NCBI GenBank assembly: GCA_020426485.1
Contig: JAGQPY010000004.1
Location: 1 to 53,617, forward strand
From: Planctomycetaceae bacterium
Lineage (GTDB): Bacteria > Planctomycetota > Planctomycetia > Planctomycetales > Planctomycetaceae
Direction of reading: 5' to 3'
Length of the DNA: 53,617 nucleotides
A program made the position numbers and the translations under genes. How positions within the stretch are numbered: position 1 is the stretch's first letter; each line of letters begins with the position of its first letter. Of this stretch, positions 27,071 through 35,780 are shown piece after piece. The notes beneath the pieces were generated by a model. It saw only the letters and a list, made by a program, of their open reading frames with translations, was not told where the DNA came from and did not search any database.

Positions 27071-28693
27071 ATGACGGATACGCCGGAGGCTTCAGAGACC
27101 ATGAATCGAACACCGGGAACACAACTCTTTGATTTACTGCCTCCTGGCTACCGAGTTGACCGCCGTTTTGGTGCTGTGTACGAAACCACGCCCAGCCGAG
27201 CCGATGACCTGACGCTGATCCGCGGCATCGAAACCAGGGAAGCCAACCTGTTGAATCGCATGGGGGTCTATTTCGTCCCTCAGATCGCACTCTGGGAAAA
27301 CCAGCAGCTTTGCGCATTCTCGGAAGAGCTTGGGATGCGGTTTTCTGCTCTGGTGGATGAGCAGTGGGTCGAACAGGCTCGCATGCTGTGTTTTCCACGT
27401 CCGGCGGAGCCCGTCCGAGAGTCTCGTCACCTGCCGGCCTCCTTCGTGCGAACGCTGACTCTTCTTGTTTGCTCATTGATGATCGGGTGTCTGTTTGTTT
27501 ACTGGTTGTCACTGCGGGCCAACCAGCCTTTCCGTGGAATTCTGTCGGCCGAAATTACGGCCATCAAAGTTCCGGCGGACTCTCGATTAGTGTGCACACA
27601 TGTTCGAGCGGGCGACGAGGTTTTCTACGGAGACAAACTTCTGACACTGGAAAAAACCGAGCATCTGGCGTTGATTCGACGTGAAGAGGAACATGTGCGA
27701 GACCTTGGCCGACGTCTTCAGCAGGCAGAGGCTCAGGCATCACTGGATCTGGAGTGGCGCACGCGCGAGGTGGAACGAGAGCTGACGGACGTCCGCGCGC
27801 GGGCTGAATTGATCCAGCGAATCAGCGGCCGACAGTCGGACGGGGTTCGTTCCGCTGCTCTGGGCTTCGTTCCCGAATTGGTTCCGGGCACGCAAAAGAG
27901 CGACCTGAATACGCTTCTCGTTTCGCGAGCCATCTCGGTACCCGTGCATACCCCTTCGCGCCCGAATTCGCTGTTATTTCTGAGCGGTGCCAGTGGTGAG
28001 AGTTCCACAGGCTTTTATCAGCCGCAGGTGTTGCACATCGAGCAGCCTGCACCGACTCCGCAAGTGACGGCTAGCGTTCCTGCCCCGCAGACTTCTCCCG
28101 CGGTCAGCGGAGTTCGCGAGTTCACATTCAAGCCGGCATCAGAGGCTGCGGAATCCACGTCCGCTCTGGAAGTGGAAGCTCGCGGAATTGAGCTGAGACT
28201 TCAGCGACTGGAGGAACTCCAGCGAGATCTGCCGCAACAGGTTCGGAGAGCAGCGGGAGTTGAGAACATCCGATTGCAGCATGAAGAAGCAGTTCAGAAT
28301 CTGGAAAAGATGAAGGAACTCAGCCGTGACATTGCTGTCGTCTGCCCTGCACATGGAAAGGTCGGTCAGGTCCGTTACAAGACCGGCGATACGATGCAGG
28401 CCGGAGAAATCCTTGCGAAGATTCTGCACACGGACCGACGATTCGTGCTGGTCAGCGTGCCAACACATCGGGTGAACGAGATTGAACCCGGGACGGTGTT
28501 GGACCTGACGTTTCCGGGAAGTCAAAAGTGCCAGGGACGAGTGGTCAACCTGCCTATGCTGGCAGAAACCTCCATTCCCGGCGGCCAGACCCTGGCTTCT
28601 GTTCGAGTCGAACCGTTGGGAAAACTGTGGCCGGAAATTCCGATCGGAAGTCAGATCGATGCCACAATCCACTACGAACGCACGAAACTCTGA
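27071..28693 (+). CDS. HlyD-family adaptor with N-terminal helix-hairpin-helix-like domain
   Basis: About 540 residues. The N-terminal cytoplasmic part contains DDLTLIRGIETREANLLNRM, which resembles the helix-hairpin-helix motif seen in many planctomycete proteins. One membrane helix follows (FVRTLTLLVCSLMIGCLFVY). Next come the first half of a lipoyl-like domain (IKVPADSRLVCTHVRAGDEV), two coiled-coil helices split by a long Pro/Ser/Thr-rich insert, the second lipoyl half (VVCPAHGKVGQVRYKTGDTM) and a beta-barrel region. This is the layout of membrane fusion proteins that link inner-membrane exporters to the periplasm. No ABC or RND partner is adjacent. Starts at GTG 27047, ATG 27071 and ATG 27101 are possible. 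Confidence 0.82.
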   Translation: MTDTPEASETMNRTPGTQLFDLLPPGYRVDRRFGAVYETTPSRADDLTLIRGIETREANLLNRMGVYFVPQIALWENQQLCAFSEELGMRFSALVDEQWVEQARMLCFPRPAEPVRESRHLPASFVRTLTLLVCSLMIGCLFVYWLSLRANQPFRGILSAEITAIKVPADSRLVCTHVRAGDEVFYGDKLLTLEKTEHLALIRREEEHVRDLGRRLQQAEAQASLDLEWRTREVERELTDVRARAELIQRISGRQSDGVRSAALGFVPELVPGTQKSDLNTLLVSRAISVPVHTPSRPNSLLFLSGASGESSTGFYQPQVLHIEQPAPTPQVTASVPAPQTSPAVSGVREFTFKPASEAAESTSALEVEARGIELRLQRLEELQRDLPQQVRRAAGVENIRLQHEEAVQNLEKMKELSRDIAVVCPAHGKVGQVRYKTGDTMQAGEILAKILHTDRRFVLVSVPTHRVNEIEPGTVLDLTFPGSQKCQGRVVNLPMLAETSIPGGQTLASVRVEPLGKLWPEIPIGSQIDATIHYERTKL

Positions 28694-28735
28694 TGCTCCC
28701 TGAGGCGGCCGTCGTTCGAAAAATGAATGACGCGG

Positions 28736-29542
28736 TCAGCCTTCGGCCACAGCCTTCATTTTCTCAAGCCCGATTCGCGCGACTTCCAGGGGATCCTGTT
28801 CCCACAGGTCCGGCCGAAACAGCTCCAGCGAGAGAAATCCCTGATAACCAATCTGTCGCAGCAGATCGCAGTATCTTCGCAGATCAATTGCACCATCGCC
28901 GGGCATCACTCGGTCCGGATCGCGCTGAGTCGAAGGCGCAGGTTCTGCCGGTGCATCGTTGAAGTGTGATACCGCCACCTGCTCTGCGCTGAGCTTCGCA
29001 ATCGACTCCACACCGCCGCCTCCGACGTAGCAATGAAATGGGTCCAGGACCAGACAGGCGGCCGGATGAGCACTGCCCACGATAATGTCAATCGCTGCGT
29101 CGATCGTTCGGATGTCCTGAACAAAGCCAAGGTATTCGAAAGCCGGACGAACTCCGAAGCTCGCTCCCAATTCCAGCAATTCGTGGTAATGCTTCTTTCC
29201 AAGCTCACGATCAGCCTGCCCATGTGGAGGCCCCGCAACGGTAAACGGTGCCCCGACTTCGGCGGCCTGTTCGAGCTTCCGACGGGCAGTTTCCATGGCC
29301 TGCGTATGTGGTTCACCGGCTGGCTGAAACCAATCTTTCATATGAATGGTGGTGGGAACTTTCAGTCCATTGTCGTTCAGGGCCTTGCGAACGTCCGCCA
29401 GTTGACCGCCGTCCTGAACGTGAGCATCCAGATCGTCGTGCCACAGCTCGATTCCGGCATATCCCGCCTTGCCAGCGGTCTCAATTTTTTGCAGAAGCGG
29501 AGTCGTCTTGATCGTGCTGGAATTCAGACTGTACTGAAACAT
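28736..29542 (-). CDS. Sugar phosphate isomerase/epimerase-type TIM barrel
   Basis: The 268-residue protein belongs to the AP-endonuclease-2/xylose-isomerase-like superfamily of metal-dependent sugar isomerases. Visible marks are the N-terminal barrel strand GKAGYAGIELW, the metal-site segments FEYLGF, LVLDPFHCYVGGG and VSHFNDAP, and the closing GFLSLELF, which supplies a metal-binding Glu. Substrates in this family include inosose, keto-sugars and hydroxypyruvate and cannot be chosen here. It converges with the HlyD-like gene, leaving 42 bases, and has no obvious operon partner. Confidence 0.88.
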   Translation of the reverse strand: MFQYSLNSSTIKTTPLLQKIETAGKAGYAGIELWHDDLDAHVQDGGQLADVRKALNDNGLKVPTTIHMKDWFQPAGEPHTQAMETARRKLEQAAEVGAPFTVAGPPHGQADRELGKKHYHELLELGASFGVRPAFEYLGFVQDIRTIDAAIDIIVGSAHPAACLVLDPFHCYVGGGGVESIAKLSAEQVAVSHFNDAPAEPAPSTQRDPDRVMPGDGAIDLRRYCDLLRQIGYQGFLSLELFRPDLWEQDPLEVARIGLEKMKAVAEG

Positions 29543-30130
29543 CGTGAGGACCTGACTGAGGAAAAGAACTTCAAGATTCGTGGGTTGGCGATGTTAACCA
29601 CACGACCCCCAGTCTTCCACCCCGCGCGGCGGCGGGAGAAATCAGCCATGAATCGGTCATTCGGCACTTGTGGCGTCGCGAATCGGCAGAATTGGCGGAT
29701 CAATCCGAGAGAAGGACTGGGCAGCCTTCGCCACCACACAATCGGTGTATTCGTCACCGTGCAAAAAGACAGAAATGTTTATCTAACCGGCACGACATGA
29801 CCGATGACAAATCTGAGTTTTCAGTTGCGCGAGTTCTGCGGGACCCGACATCTGACAACATCTGATGGCCAGCACGAAGCTGCAGACATTTCGCCCCGAA
29901 ACGGGCAAAGCAGAAGCGATTCGTGAACTTTAGCCGGACAACGGATAGGGCGGAGGCGACCGGGAGTGGTGCTCCGACCTTTTGACAGGCTCATGCTGAA
30001 CGACAACATCGCCGGCATGAGACATCATAACACCGGTCGTTGAGGTCCAGAATCTTCTGGAAATGCCGTCCGAAACAGCTTTGTGCGGTTTCCATACGGT
30101 CTGAAACGCCAGCTCAGGAGGAGAGCTTTC
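29543..30130. other. Intergenic region between divergent genes
   Basis: These 588 bases have no supported gene. A strong AGGAGGA ribosome site at its right end serves the BON-domain gene. No clear repeat or promoter hexamer was seen. Confidence 0.5.
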
Positions 30131-31417
30131 ATGCGAAAGTACGGAAAATGGTTGCTCGTGCTGGGCGTCCTGGCAGCTAATCCTGCCTGGGTTCGCGCAG
30201 ACGGGTTTCTTCAGGGCCTGCGAAATAATGCAGCCGCGAAGACAAGCACAAAGCAGGAAAATCAGCAGCTGGCTGAGGAGATCAAATCAGCGCTGCAGCA
30301 GGCTCGACTGAACGCCTATGACGTTCAGATCGAAGTCCAGAACGGAGTTGTCCGTCTGGAGGGCAAGGTTCGCGACGTGACTCATCGAGCACTGGCCACA
30401 CAGCAGTGCTTTCGAGTGCCGGGTGTGCGAGACGTGCAGAACAATCTGAAGTTTGTTCCGGGCGGACCGATTCAGCAGACGTCAGCCACCACTGTCGGCG
30501 ATGTTCGACAGGCGGCCTGGTCGTCAGCCGAAGAAGCCGATCAAGTTCAGCAGGTTCACTTCCAGAAGCCAGGTAAGCGAACCGAGCAGAAGTCAAACAC
30601 TCAGACCCGAGTGATGACTCAGCGTCCGGTTCAGCAGCAGCCCACAAAGCCACTGGATGTGACTCAGACCAGCGGCGTCAAGGTTCCGGAACCACCGGCT
30701 ATTCCACCGGCTATTCCACTGGCCGTGGAGAAGACGGTCGAAGTTCCGGCTCTGACGCCACCTGAGATCTCCTTCGACACGAAGCAGAAGCCGATCGCAA
30801 CTCCGGAACCACCAAAACAGTGGCCAACTCCCAAGGCTGGTCCAAGCAATCAGCAGGTTGCAGAAAACATTGGTCAGTCTCTGGCACAGTTGGGACTTCA
30901 GGGTTACGACATCGAAATTCGCTACGAAGACGGTGTCGCTCTGCTGGCAGGCGAAGTTGGTTCTGTAGAACAGATTCAGGCGGCCTGTGCGGCGACGTCT
31001 CGGGTGCCTCATGTGCAGAACGTTCAGAACAATCTGCGACTGATCGCACCGATTGCTCAGACAAGTTTTGCACCGAACATGGGCCGAGTTGCACCGGCAT
31101 CGATGACTGCGATGGCGGCTCCCGGAATCGCGGCAACACCGGTTTCCATCGGTGGAGCAGGACACTTCAGCAATCCGCATCTTCCGTCACATGCATGGCC
31201 GGCGTATGCTCAGTATCCGAACTCAGCGGCCATTCAGTACCCAACACAGTACAGTGCCAGTGCGTGGCCTTACATTGGTCCGTTCTATCCGTATCCTCAG
31301 GTGCCACTGGGATGGCGGGAAGTCAGTCTGCAATGGGACGACGGGTTCTGGCAGCTGGACTTCGAAAAGAAGCATGATGCCTGGTACTGGTTGTTTGCTC
31401 CCAAAAACTGGCACTAG
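30131..31417 (+). CDS. Secreted protein with two BON domains
   Basis: Starting at ATG 30131, 8 bases after AGGAGGA, the 428-residue protein has a signal peptide (KYGKWLLVLGVLAANPAWVRA). Two BON domains follow at about residues 45-110 and 245-310; both end in a DVQNNLKF / NVQNNLRL strand. Between them lies a Pro/Gln/Thr-rich linker with a repeated PPAIP. The C-terminal region is rich in Tyr, Pro and Ala and ends with an aromatic WxxDFEKKHDAWYWLF segment. BON domains bind membranes or other envelope components, so a periplasmic or cell-surface structural role is likely. An upstream in-frame GTG at 30083 lacks a ribosome site. A strong terminator follows. Confidence 0.88.
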   Translation: MRKYGKWLLVLGVLAANPAWVRADGFLQGLRNNAAAKTSTKQENQQLAEEIKSALQQARLNAYDVQIEVQNGVVRLEGKVRDVTHRALATQQCFRVPGVRDVQNNLKFVPGGPIQQTSATTVGDVRQAAWSSAEEADQVQQVHFQKPGKRTEQKSNTQTRVMTQRPVQQQPTKPLDVTQTSGVKVPEPPAIPPAIPLAVEKTVEVPALTPPEISFDTKQKPIATPEPPKQWPTPKAGPSNQQVAENIGQSLAQLGLQGYDIEIRYEDGVALLAGEVGSVEQIQAACAATSRVPHVQNVQNNLRLIAPIAQTSFAPNMGRVAPASMTAMAAPGIAATPVSIGGAGHFSNPHLPSHAWPAYAQYPNSAAIQYPTQYSASAWPYIGPFYPYPQVPLGWREVSLQWDDGFWQLDFEKKHDAWYWLFAPKNWH

Positions 31418-31470
31418 GCCAGAGTCCTCTGGATTCATCCAGCAGGTGCCATGGACGTGAAGTTAACAAG

Positions 31471-31508
31471 CGGCGTTTCGAAGATCACTCTCTTCGAAAC
31501 GCCGTTTT
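31471..31508 (+). terminator. Rho-independent terminator of the BON-domain gene
   Basis: A perfect 14-base stem (CGGCGTTTCGAAGA at 31471-31484, complement at 31491-31504) with a 6-base loop is followed by TTTTCC. It lies 53 bases after the stop codon. Confidence 0.9.
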
Positions 31509-31665
31509 CCGTTCAGGACGCGCAACGGAACGTTTGGATTGCGACGCATGAGCCCTGTTGTTCGCCTGGCGAAGCCGCGGAGGGTCGCTAAATGATTTCC
31601 ATCCAGGAAATCATTGGCCGGGAAGGCGTCCGGTGTTGTGGATGGTGTGACGAGTGGCGGTGTTG

Positions 31666-31707
31666 GAGTCGCACCTTCCCCGAGTCGCACCTTCCCCGAG
31701 TCGAACC
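31666..31707. repeat. 16-base tandem repeat
   Basis: Two identical units of GAGTCGCACCTTCCCC (31666-31681 and 31682-31697) are followed by a partial third (31698-31707). Nothing nearby suggests a function. Confidence 0.6.
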
Positions 31708-32056
31708 GGCCGCTGACGCGTTCCGGCATATTCGGAAACTGATTTTCGGACGACTCCTTAACAAACGCGTTTCCCGGCCAGCTGTCACCTGGCGGGAAAT
31801 AAAGCATCGTTTTTGCAGCTAATTTCGGCGACAGGACTGCGATCGCGGCGGAATTTCTGTCCGGCAGAATCGGAACCACCGATTGCTTCGTCAAAATCGA
31901 AATATTTTCACAAGTTACCCAATCGGAATGATCGATACACAGAAAGACGGACACTGCGTTTTGTCGGAGTGTACTTGTATGGCGGTGCTGAGTTCACCGC
32001 AGTCGAGAAGACCTTCCTCGGGCCACGGCCCTTTGTTAATGCCAGGGATGGAAACA

Positions 32057-32641
32057 ATGCAGACGTTTGGCAGGCATCTTCGAAGATGGGGTGTGCTAAC
32101 GGCGATCTGCCTGATGACCTTCGTCAACAGTGGGTGTACACTCACTGGAGGGTTCATCGGAGTGATCTACGAGTACATGGTTTTCTGGAAGACACTTCCA
32201 GTGATGCCCATCAGTGCGTACCAGACACAACGCATTGAAGATCAGCTCTGGGAAGACGAGCGCTACAATCGCGTTCCGGTCCTGGATCCGATCGAAGGCG
32301 AGAACGCTCCGATCTTCTGCGTCGATCCACCTAGCGACGACCAGGTCATGCGGGCTCTGCCGGATGATGTTTCCGGAGGCATTGCTTTCCTTCAGGAAAC
32401 TCAACGCAACAACGTGCGGATTGTTGTCGAACCGATCGTCGATCGACTGGATGAATGCAAAGTCTATCCACTGGTCGGTCCGGCTCGACTGCACCATTGC
32501 CACTACAAGTGCACGGTCTACTACGACAAGACCATTCGATCCTATTGGCCGATTCCGTTCACTCACGTGGACCAGACAGAAGAAGTGGTCTACATCGACA
32601 AAGACCACCTGATCCGCTGTGCCGGACCTTCAACATACTGA
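32057..32641 (+). CDS. Probable lipoprotein of unknown function
   Basis: The 194-residue protein starts with basic residues and a hydrophobic stretch ending FVNSGC, a lipobox-like site (the -3 residue Asn is atypical). It then continues with a mixed soluble domain containing several Cys and His residues, including HHCHYKC. No known domain is recognised. The start ATG 32057 is preferred because AGGGATGG lies upstream; ATG 32048 is an alternative. A strong terminator follows at once, supporting a real single-gene unit. A planctomycete-specific envelope lipoprotein is the most likely identity. Confidence 0.72.
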   Translation: MQTFGRHLRRWGVLTAICLMTFVNSGCTLTGGFIGVIYEYMVFWKTLPVMPISAYQTQRIEDQLWEDERYNRVPVLDPIEGENAPIFCVDPPSDDQVMRALPDDVSGGIAFLQETQRNNVRIVVEPIVDRLDECKVYPLVGPARLHHCHYKCTVYYDKTIRSYWPIPFTHVDQTEEVVYIDKDHLIRCAGPSTY

Positions 32642-32668
32642 TCCGTCGGTTCAAATCGAAAAGCATGC

Positions 32669-32699
32669 AACGGCGACAGATTTCTGTCGCCGTTTTTTG
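32669..32699 (+). terminator. Rho-independent terminator of the lipoprotein gene
   Basis: A perfect 12-base stem (AACGGCGACAGA and its complement) with a TT loop is followed by a run of T. It lies 27 bases after the stop codon. Confidence 0.92.
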
Positions 32700-32843
32700 T
32701 TGCCGACAGAACAGACCGCTGCGAACAGAATGTGCGGACTCCATCGCTTCCTCGCGGACCATACACCGAAGGCAACCACTCAAGGTGGGGGCAGTTTTTA
32801 TTTCGACGCGATTGACGCGATCGACAGCGGGAATGTGAATGAG

Positions 32844-32880
32844 TTGGAGTGCGACGACTTGTCGCCGCTTTGGATTGAAA
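32844..32880 (+). repeat. Dispersed palindromic repeat, family H, copy 3
   Basis: The core GTGCGACGACTTGTCGCCGC matches the copies at 47427-47460 and 47709-47748 apart from one base that disrupts the palindrome. The flanks TTGGA and TTTGGATTGA are also shared. Confidence 0.65.
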
Positions 32881-32993
32881 ACACCGTCTGCGGTCGTGTG
32901 AGAAACGATCCGCAAAAATCCCCCCGAAGGCTGGTGGACGCCCGAATGAACTCGGAGCACGGTTCCGCGTTGATGATCCCATAAAACCCAAAA

Positions 32994-33075
32994 CACAACC
33001 GGGATAAGCGCTCTTCCTGAGACGCTTTTCACCGAGTTTCTGCCCCTTTACCGGAGACAGTCCTGGTTTTGTTGG
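32994..33075 (-). repeat. Dispersed palindromic repeat, family F, copy C
   Basis: Its reverse complement aligns along its length with copy A at 7884-7963 and copy B at 33861-33940. The outer arms (ACAACCGGGA and TCCTGGTTTTGTT) pair imperfectly. It is followed after about 120 bases by a family G fragment, the same order as at 33861-34137. Confidence 0.7.
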
Positions 33076-33197
33076 GACGCCTTCGAGCGGTCGGTCAAAT
33101 GGGGTGTGGGCAGTGTCCAACGTCGTGAGGGTTTTCGAACCAGTAAAGGGGTACCTTTGACCCGATGTCGCAGAGGCGGCCGTGCAGATTCGCGGTT

Positions 33198-33226
33198 GCT
33201 CGCCTGTGGCATGGGGGTTCAACGAA
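33198..33226 (+). repeat. Dispersed repeat, family G, partial copy 3
   Basis: TCGCCTGTGGCAT followed by GGGGTTCAACGA matches the right arm of the family G palindrome at 3798-3822 with few changes. The left arm is not recognisable. Confidence 0.5.
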
Positions 33227-33528
33227 GTAAACGCATCATGATGCGGCCCATGCCTGTTTCCACCATTTATCCCTTGCTGATGATTCGTTAGCCTGCCGTT
33301 GTATTCGTGCAGGAAAGCCATGCGGTCGCCGCGAAGCTGGAGGAAGGCAAAGCGACGTATCGACTCATAGTGGACAAGCCGACACAAGAATCCCACCGAT
33401 GTTCGTCCTGCCGAGACGATCATGACAGTGCACGGCAGAACGCGGCAATTGGTGTCCATTGGAATCTTCCGGCAAAATCTCCTATGGTGACCGGATCTAT
33501 CCACCGGCATTCAGGGAGACAGGACCCC

Positions 33529-33756
33529 ATGGCGAAGAATCAATCATGCTCAGATTGCGGGGAGCCGTTGAAGTTGTCAGAAGACAGATTCAGCGGCCGA
33601 TGCTTCAAGTGTCGAAATCAGCGCAACCGACGCGGCCGCAAGGTGAATCGTCCGACGCCTCAGAAGGCGAAGGCCAGTAAGCAGGATGATGCCCCGGAGA
33701 AACCGAATCCGCCCAAAGACCCGGACTGGTGGAAGCGTAAAGTCGGTCGGCAATGA
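33529..33756 (+). CDS. Small zinc-finger-like basic protein
   Basis: The 75-residue protein has a four-cysteine zinc finger in its first 30 residues (CSDC and CFKC). A very basic stretch follows (RNQRNRRGRKVNR), then a Lys/Pro/Asp-rich tail ending PDWWKRKVGRQ. The size and charge suggest nucleic acid binding. The ATG follows CAGGGAGACAGGA, an acceptable ribosome site. A longer frame back to a GTG at 33307 has no conserved character. No known family is recognised. It sits between two composite repeat modules, with no partner gene on the same strand nearby. Confidence 0.65.
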   Translation: MAKNQSCSDCGEPLKLSEDRFSGRCFKCRNQRNRRGRKVNRPTPQKAKASKQDDAPEKPNPPKDPDWWKRKVGRQ

Positions 33757-33860
33757 CAAGGCACGACGGATACCTGTGAACGTTCAGCAGACGTCCGGCC
33801 GCACGTTTTTTCCATGGCAGGAGGCAGCAACAGGAGCCGGCTGCGATTGAACGCGAACAG

Positions 33861-33940
33861 TAAAACCGGGACAAGCACCCTTCCCGACGGATATTTCACT
33901 GGGTTTCTTCTCCGTTGGGGGAACCAGTCCCGGTTGTGTC
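33861..33940 (-). repeat. Dispersed palindromic repeat, family F, copy B
   Basis: The reverse complement is closely similar to the aspS leader element, sharing CAACGG, GTGAAA, GTCGGGAA and GTCCCGGTTTT in the same order and spacing. The outer arms AAAACCGGGAC and GTCCCGGTTGT pair. Confidence 0.75.
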
Positions 33941-34050
33941 AGCAGTTCTGAGTGGGGACAGCCCAACGTGGTGCTGAATTTGAGCTGGAAAATGCTGGCG
34001 TTCGAAGCAGATCGTGCCTTTGCTTCAGTACTTATCAGCCCGGGAAAACC

Positions 34051-34137
34051 GTTTGTTTAACCGGTGGCCGAGAGGCCGGGCTTTTCCTGACTGCGATCAA
34101 CCTCGCCTTCGGCATCGGGTTAAACGATCTGAATCTC
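34051..34137 (+). repeat. Dispersed palindromic repeat, family G, copy 2
   Basis: It matches the reverse complement of 3741-3825, best over ATCAACCTCGCCTTCGGCAT and the following GGGTTAAACGATCTGAATCTC. The left arm is more diverged than in copy 1. Confidence 0.72.
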
Positions 34138-34162
34138 GGCACGGCGTTGGGGGCAGCGCCTG

Positions 34163-35440
34163 TCAGGAAGAGATGGCTTTATCGGCGATGTCGGTTCGGT
34201 TCCAGCCACCGTCCCATGAAATGCAGTTGACGGCTTCGTAGGCTCGCTGTTTGGCTTCGGCAATGGTGCTGCCCAGTGCCGTGACTCCCAGAACTCTGCC
34301 GCCATCGTTGACGACTTCGGAGTTTTTCAGGAGCGTTCCGGCGTGGAAGACCTTGGCGTCGGAAATTTCAGCCGCTTCTTCCAGTCCCGTGATCCTGAAG
34401 CCTTTGGAATAACTGCCGGGGTAGCCCTTTGAAGCCATCACGACGCAGACGGCAGGGCGTTCATCCCAGTCCAGTCCTTCCAGCTCTTCCAGACGACCGG
34501 AGGCCGCCAAAGACAACACCTGAGCCAGATCAGACTTTAATCGCATAAGCACCGGTTGAGCTTCGGGATCACCCAGGCGAACGTTGTATTCCAGAACCTT
34601 CGGTCCGGAATCTGTCAGCATCAGTCCGGCGTAGAGCACTCCGGAAAATGGATGTCCTTCCACTCGCATGGTGTGAACCGTAGGAATCAGAATTCGACGG
34701 ATGATTTCGTCCATGATTTCTTCGGAAACCAATGGCGCGGGGCTGTAGGCCCCCATGCCGCCGGTATTCGGTCCGCGGTCGCCGTCCTGAGCTCGCTTGT
34801 GGTCCTGCGACGTTTCCAGGGGGATAATTGTGTCACCGTCGACGATGGCCAGGATGCTGGCTTCCTGCCCGTCCAGGCAGTCTTCAATCACAACTTTACG
34901 CCCGGCCGCGCCGAACAGATCTTTGACCAGCATGTCATTGACCGCGGCTTTGGCTTCGGCATGATTGCGACAAACGTAAACGCCTTTGCCCGCCGCCAGC
35001 CCGTCGGCTTTGACAACCAGTGGCCCATCTTCCATGGAATCGATGTAGTGTGTCGCATCTTCAACGCGCGAGAAGCAGCGGAAGGCAGCGGTAGGGACGC
35101 CTGCCTTCTTCATGATTTCCTTGGAAAACGACTTGCTGCCTTCCAGACGAGCGGCTGATTTTGAGGGACCGAAGATCTTCAGTCCCTGCCGTTGAAACTC
35201 ATCCACAATGCCCGCCACCAGCGGCGCTTCCGGTCCCACGACCGTCAGGTCAATGCTGTTTTGTTTAGCAAAACTCAGCAGTCGTCCGATGTCATCGGAC
35301 GCAATCGGAACGTTTTCTGCATCGATGGCCGTTCCTGCATTTCCCGGTGCACAAAAGACTTTGCTGACGCCCTGAGACTGAGCCAGCTTCCAAACCAGCG
35401 CGTGTTCTCGCCCACCCTGACCAACCACCAGAATCTTCAT
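34163..35440 (-). CDS. purD: Phosphoribosylamine--glycine ligase
   Basis: PurD joins phosphoribosylamine and glycine with ATP in de novo purine synthesis. From ATG 35440 the protein has 425 residues, the usual length, and starts MKILVVGQGGREHALVWKL, the standard PurD N terminus. The ATP-grasp core is visible in PLVVKADGLAAGKGVYVC, DCLDGQEASILAIVDG and GMGAYSPAPLV, and the metal-site segment in LEYNVRLGDPEAQPVLMRL. GAAGG lies 10 bases before the ATG. A longer frame to 35566 adds non-conserved residues. The gene stands alone, without other purine genes. Confidence 0.97.
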   Translation of the reverse strand: MKILVVGQGGREHALVWKLAQSQGVSKVFCAPGNAGTAIDAENVPIASDDIGRLLSFAKQNSIDLTVVGPEAPLVAGIVDEFQRQGLKIFGPSKSAARLEGSKSFSKEIMKKAGVPTAAFRCFSRVEDATHYIDSMEDGPLVVKADGLAAGKGVYVCRNHAEAKAAVNDMLVKDLFGAAGRKVVIEDCLDGQEASILAIVDGDTIIPLETSQDHKRAQDGDRGPNTGGMGAYSPAPLVSEEIMDEIIRRILIPTVHTMRVEGHPFSGVLYAGLMLTDSGPKVLEYNVRLGDPEAQPVLMRLKSDLAQVLSLAASGRLEELEGLDWDERPAVCVVMASKGYPGSYSKGFRITGLEEAAEISDAKVFHAGTLLKNSEVVNDGGRVLGVTALGSTIAEAKQRAYEAVNCISWDGGWNRTDIADKAISS

Positions 35441-35780
35441 CGTTCCGAAACCTTCTTTGTCGTTTTCATTGTGGACGCCGACCGGATGCCGAAGCGGTAG
35501 ACCGTCAGAACTCCACGTTTTCATCAGTTTTCGCGTCGCAGGATACTGATCCCGGCGGGGTTTCAAAGTCAGGACGCGAAATGCTCAATTCAGATTTCGA
35601 GCCGGGTAATTTTCGGAATTTTCAATTCCTGCGGCACGATGCCCACAGGCCGCGAGCTTTCGAATACAAAGCACTCGCGCCATTGCACGCCGCGGTGGAC
35701 AGGTCAGGAAATGAAGAGCAAGTGCACCAGTGCCGGTGGGCAACGCAGTTAGGGGCACAGCGGAACGCCAAAATGCTCTG
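35441..35780. other. Intergenic region upstream of purD
   Basis: These 340 bases separate purD from the VWA gene, both on the minus strand. No gene, repeat or clear promoter was seen. Confidence 0.5.

Larger units (their letters stand above)
31418..32056. other. Intergenic region with terminator and tandem repeat
   Basis: These 639 bases hold the terminator at 31471-31508 and a short tandem repeat at 31666-31707, with no supported gene. Frames on the minus strand read through the terminator stem and are unlikely to be genes. Confidence 0.55.
32642..33528. other. Intergenic repeat island, left part
   Basis: Almost 900 bases without a supported gene. They contain the terminator at 32669-32699 and members of three dispersed repeat families (32844-32880, 32994-33075 and 33198-33226), plus a conserved spacer segment at 33106-33129. 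Long open frames on either strand run through these repeats and are rejected. Confidence 0.6.
33757..34162. other. Intergenic repeat island, right part
   Basis: The 406 bases between the zinc-finger gene and the end of purD are filled largely by family F copy B, the shared spacer and family G copy 2. No gene is supported. Confidence 0.65.

Noticed and set aside
26733-27512. Open frame of 259 codons on the minus strand overlapping the HlyD-like gene start
   Set aside because: Low-complexity Arg/Ser/Pro-rich translation, no motif, and overlap with a well supported gene.
31463-31954. Open frame of 163 codons on the minus strand
   Set aside because: It includes the BON-gene terminator stem and the 16-base tandem repeat, and has no recognisable motif.
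32590-33510. Open frame of 306 codons on the minus strand in the repeat island
   Set aside because: It reads through a strong terminator and three repeat copies and shows no domain.
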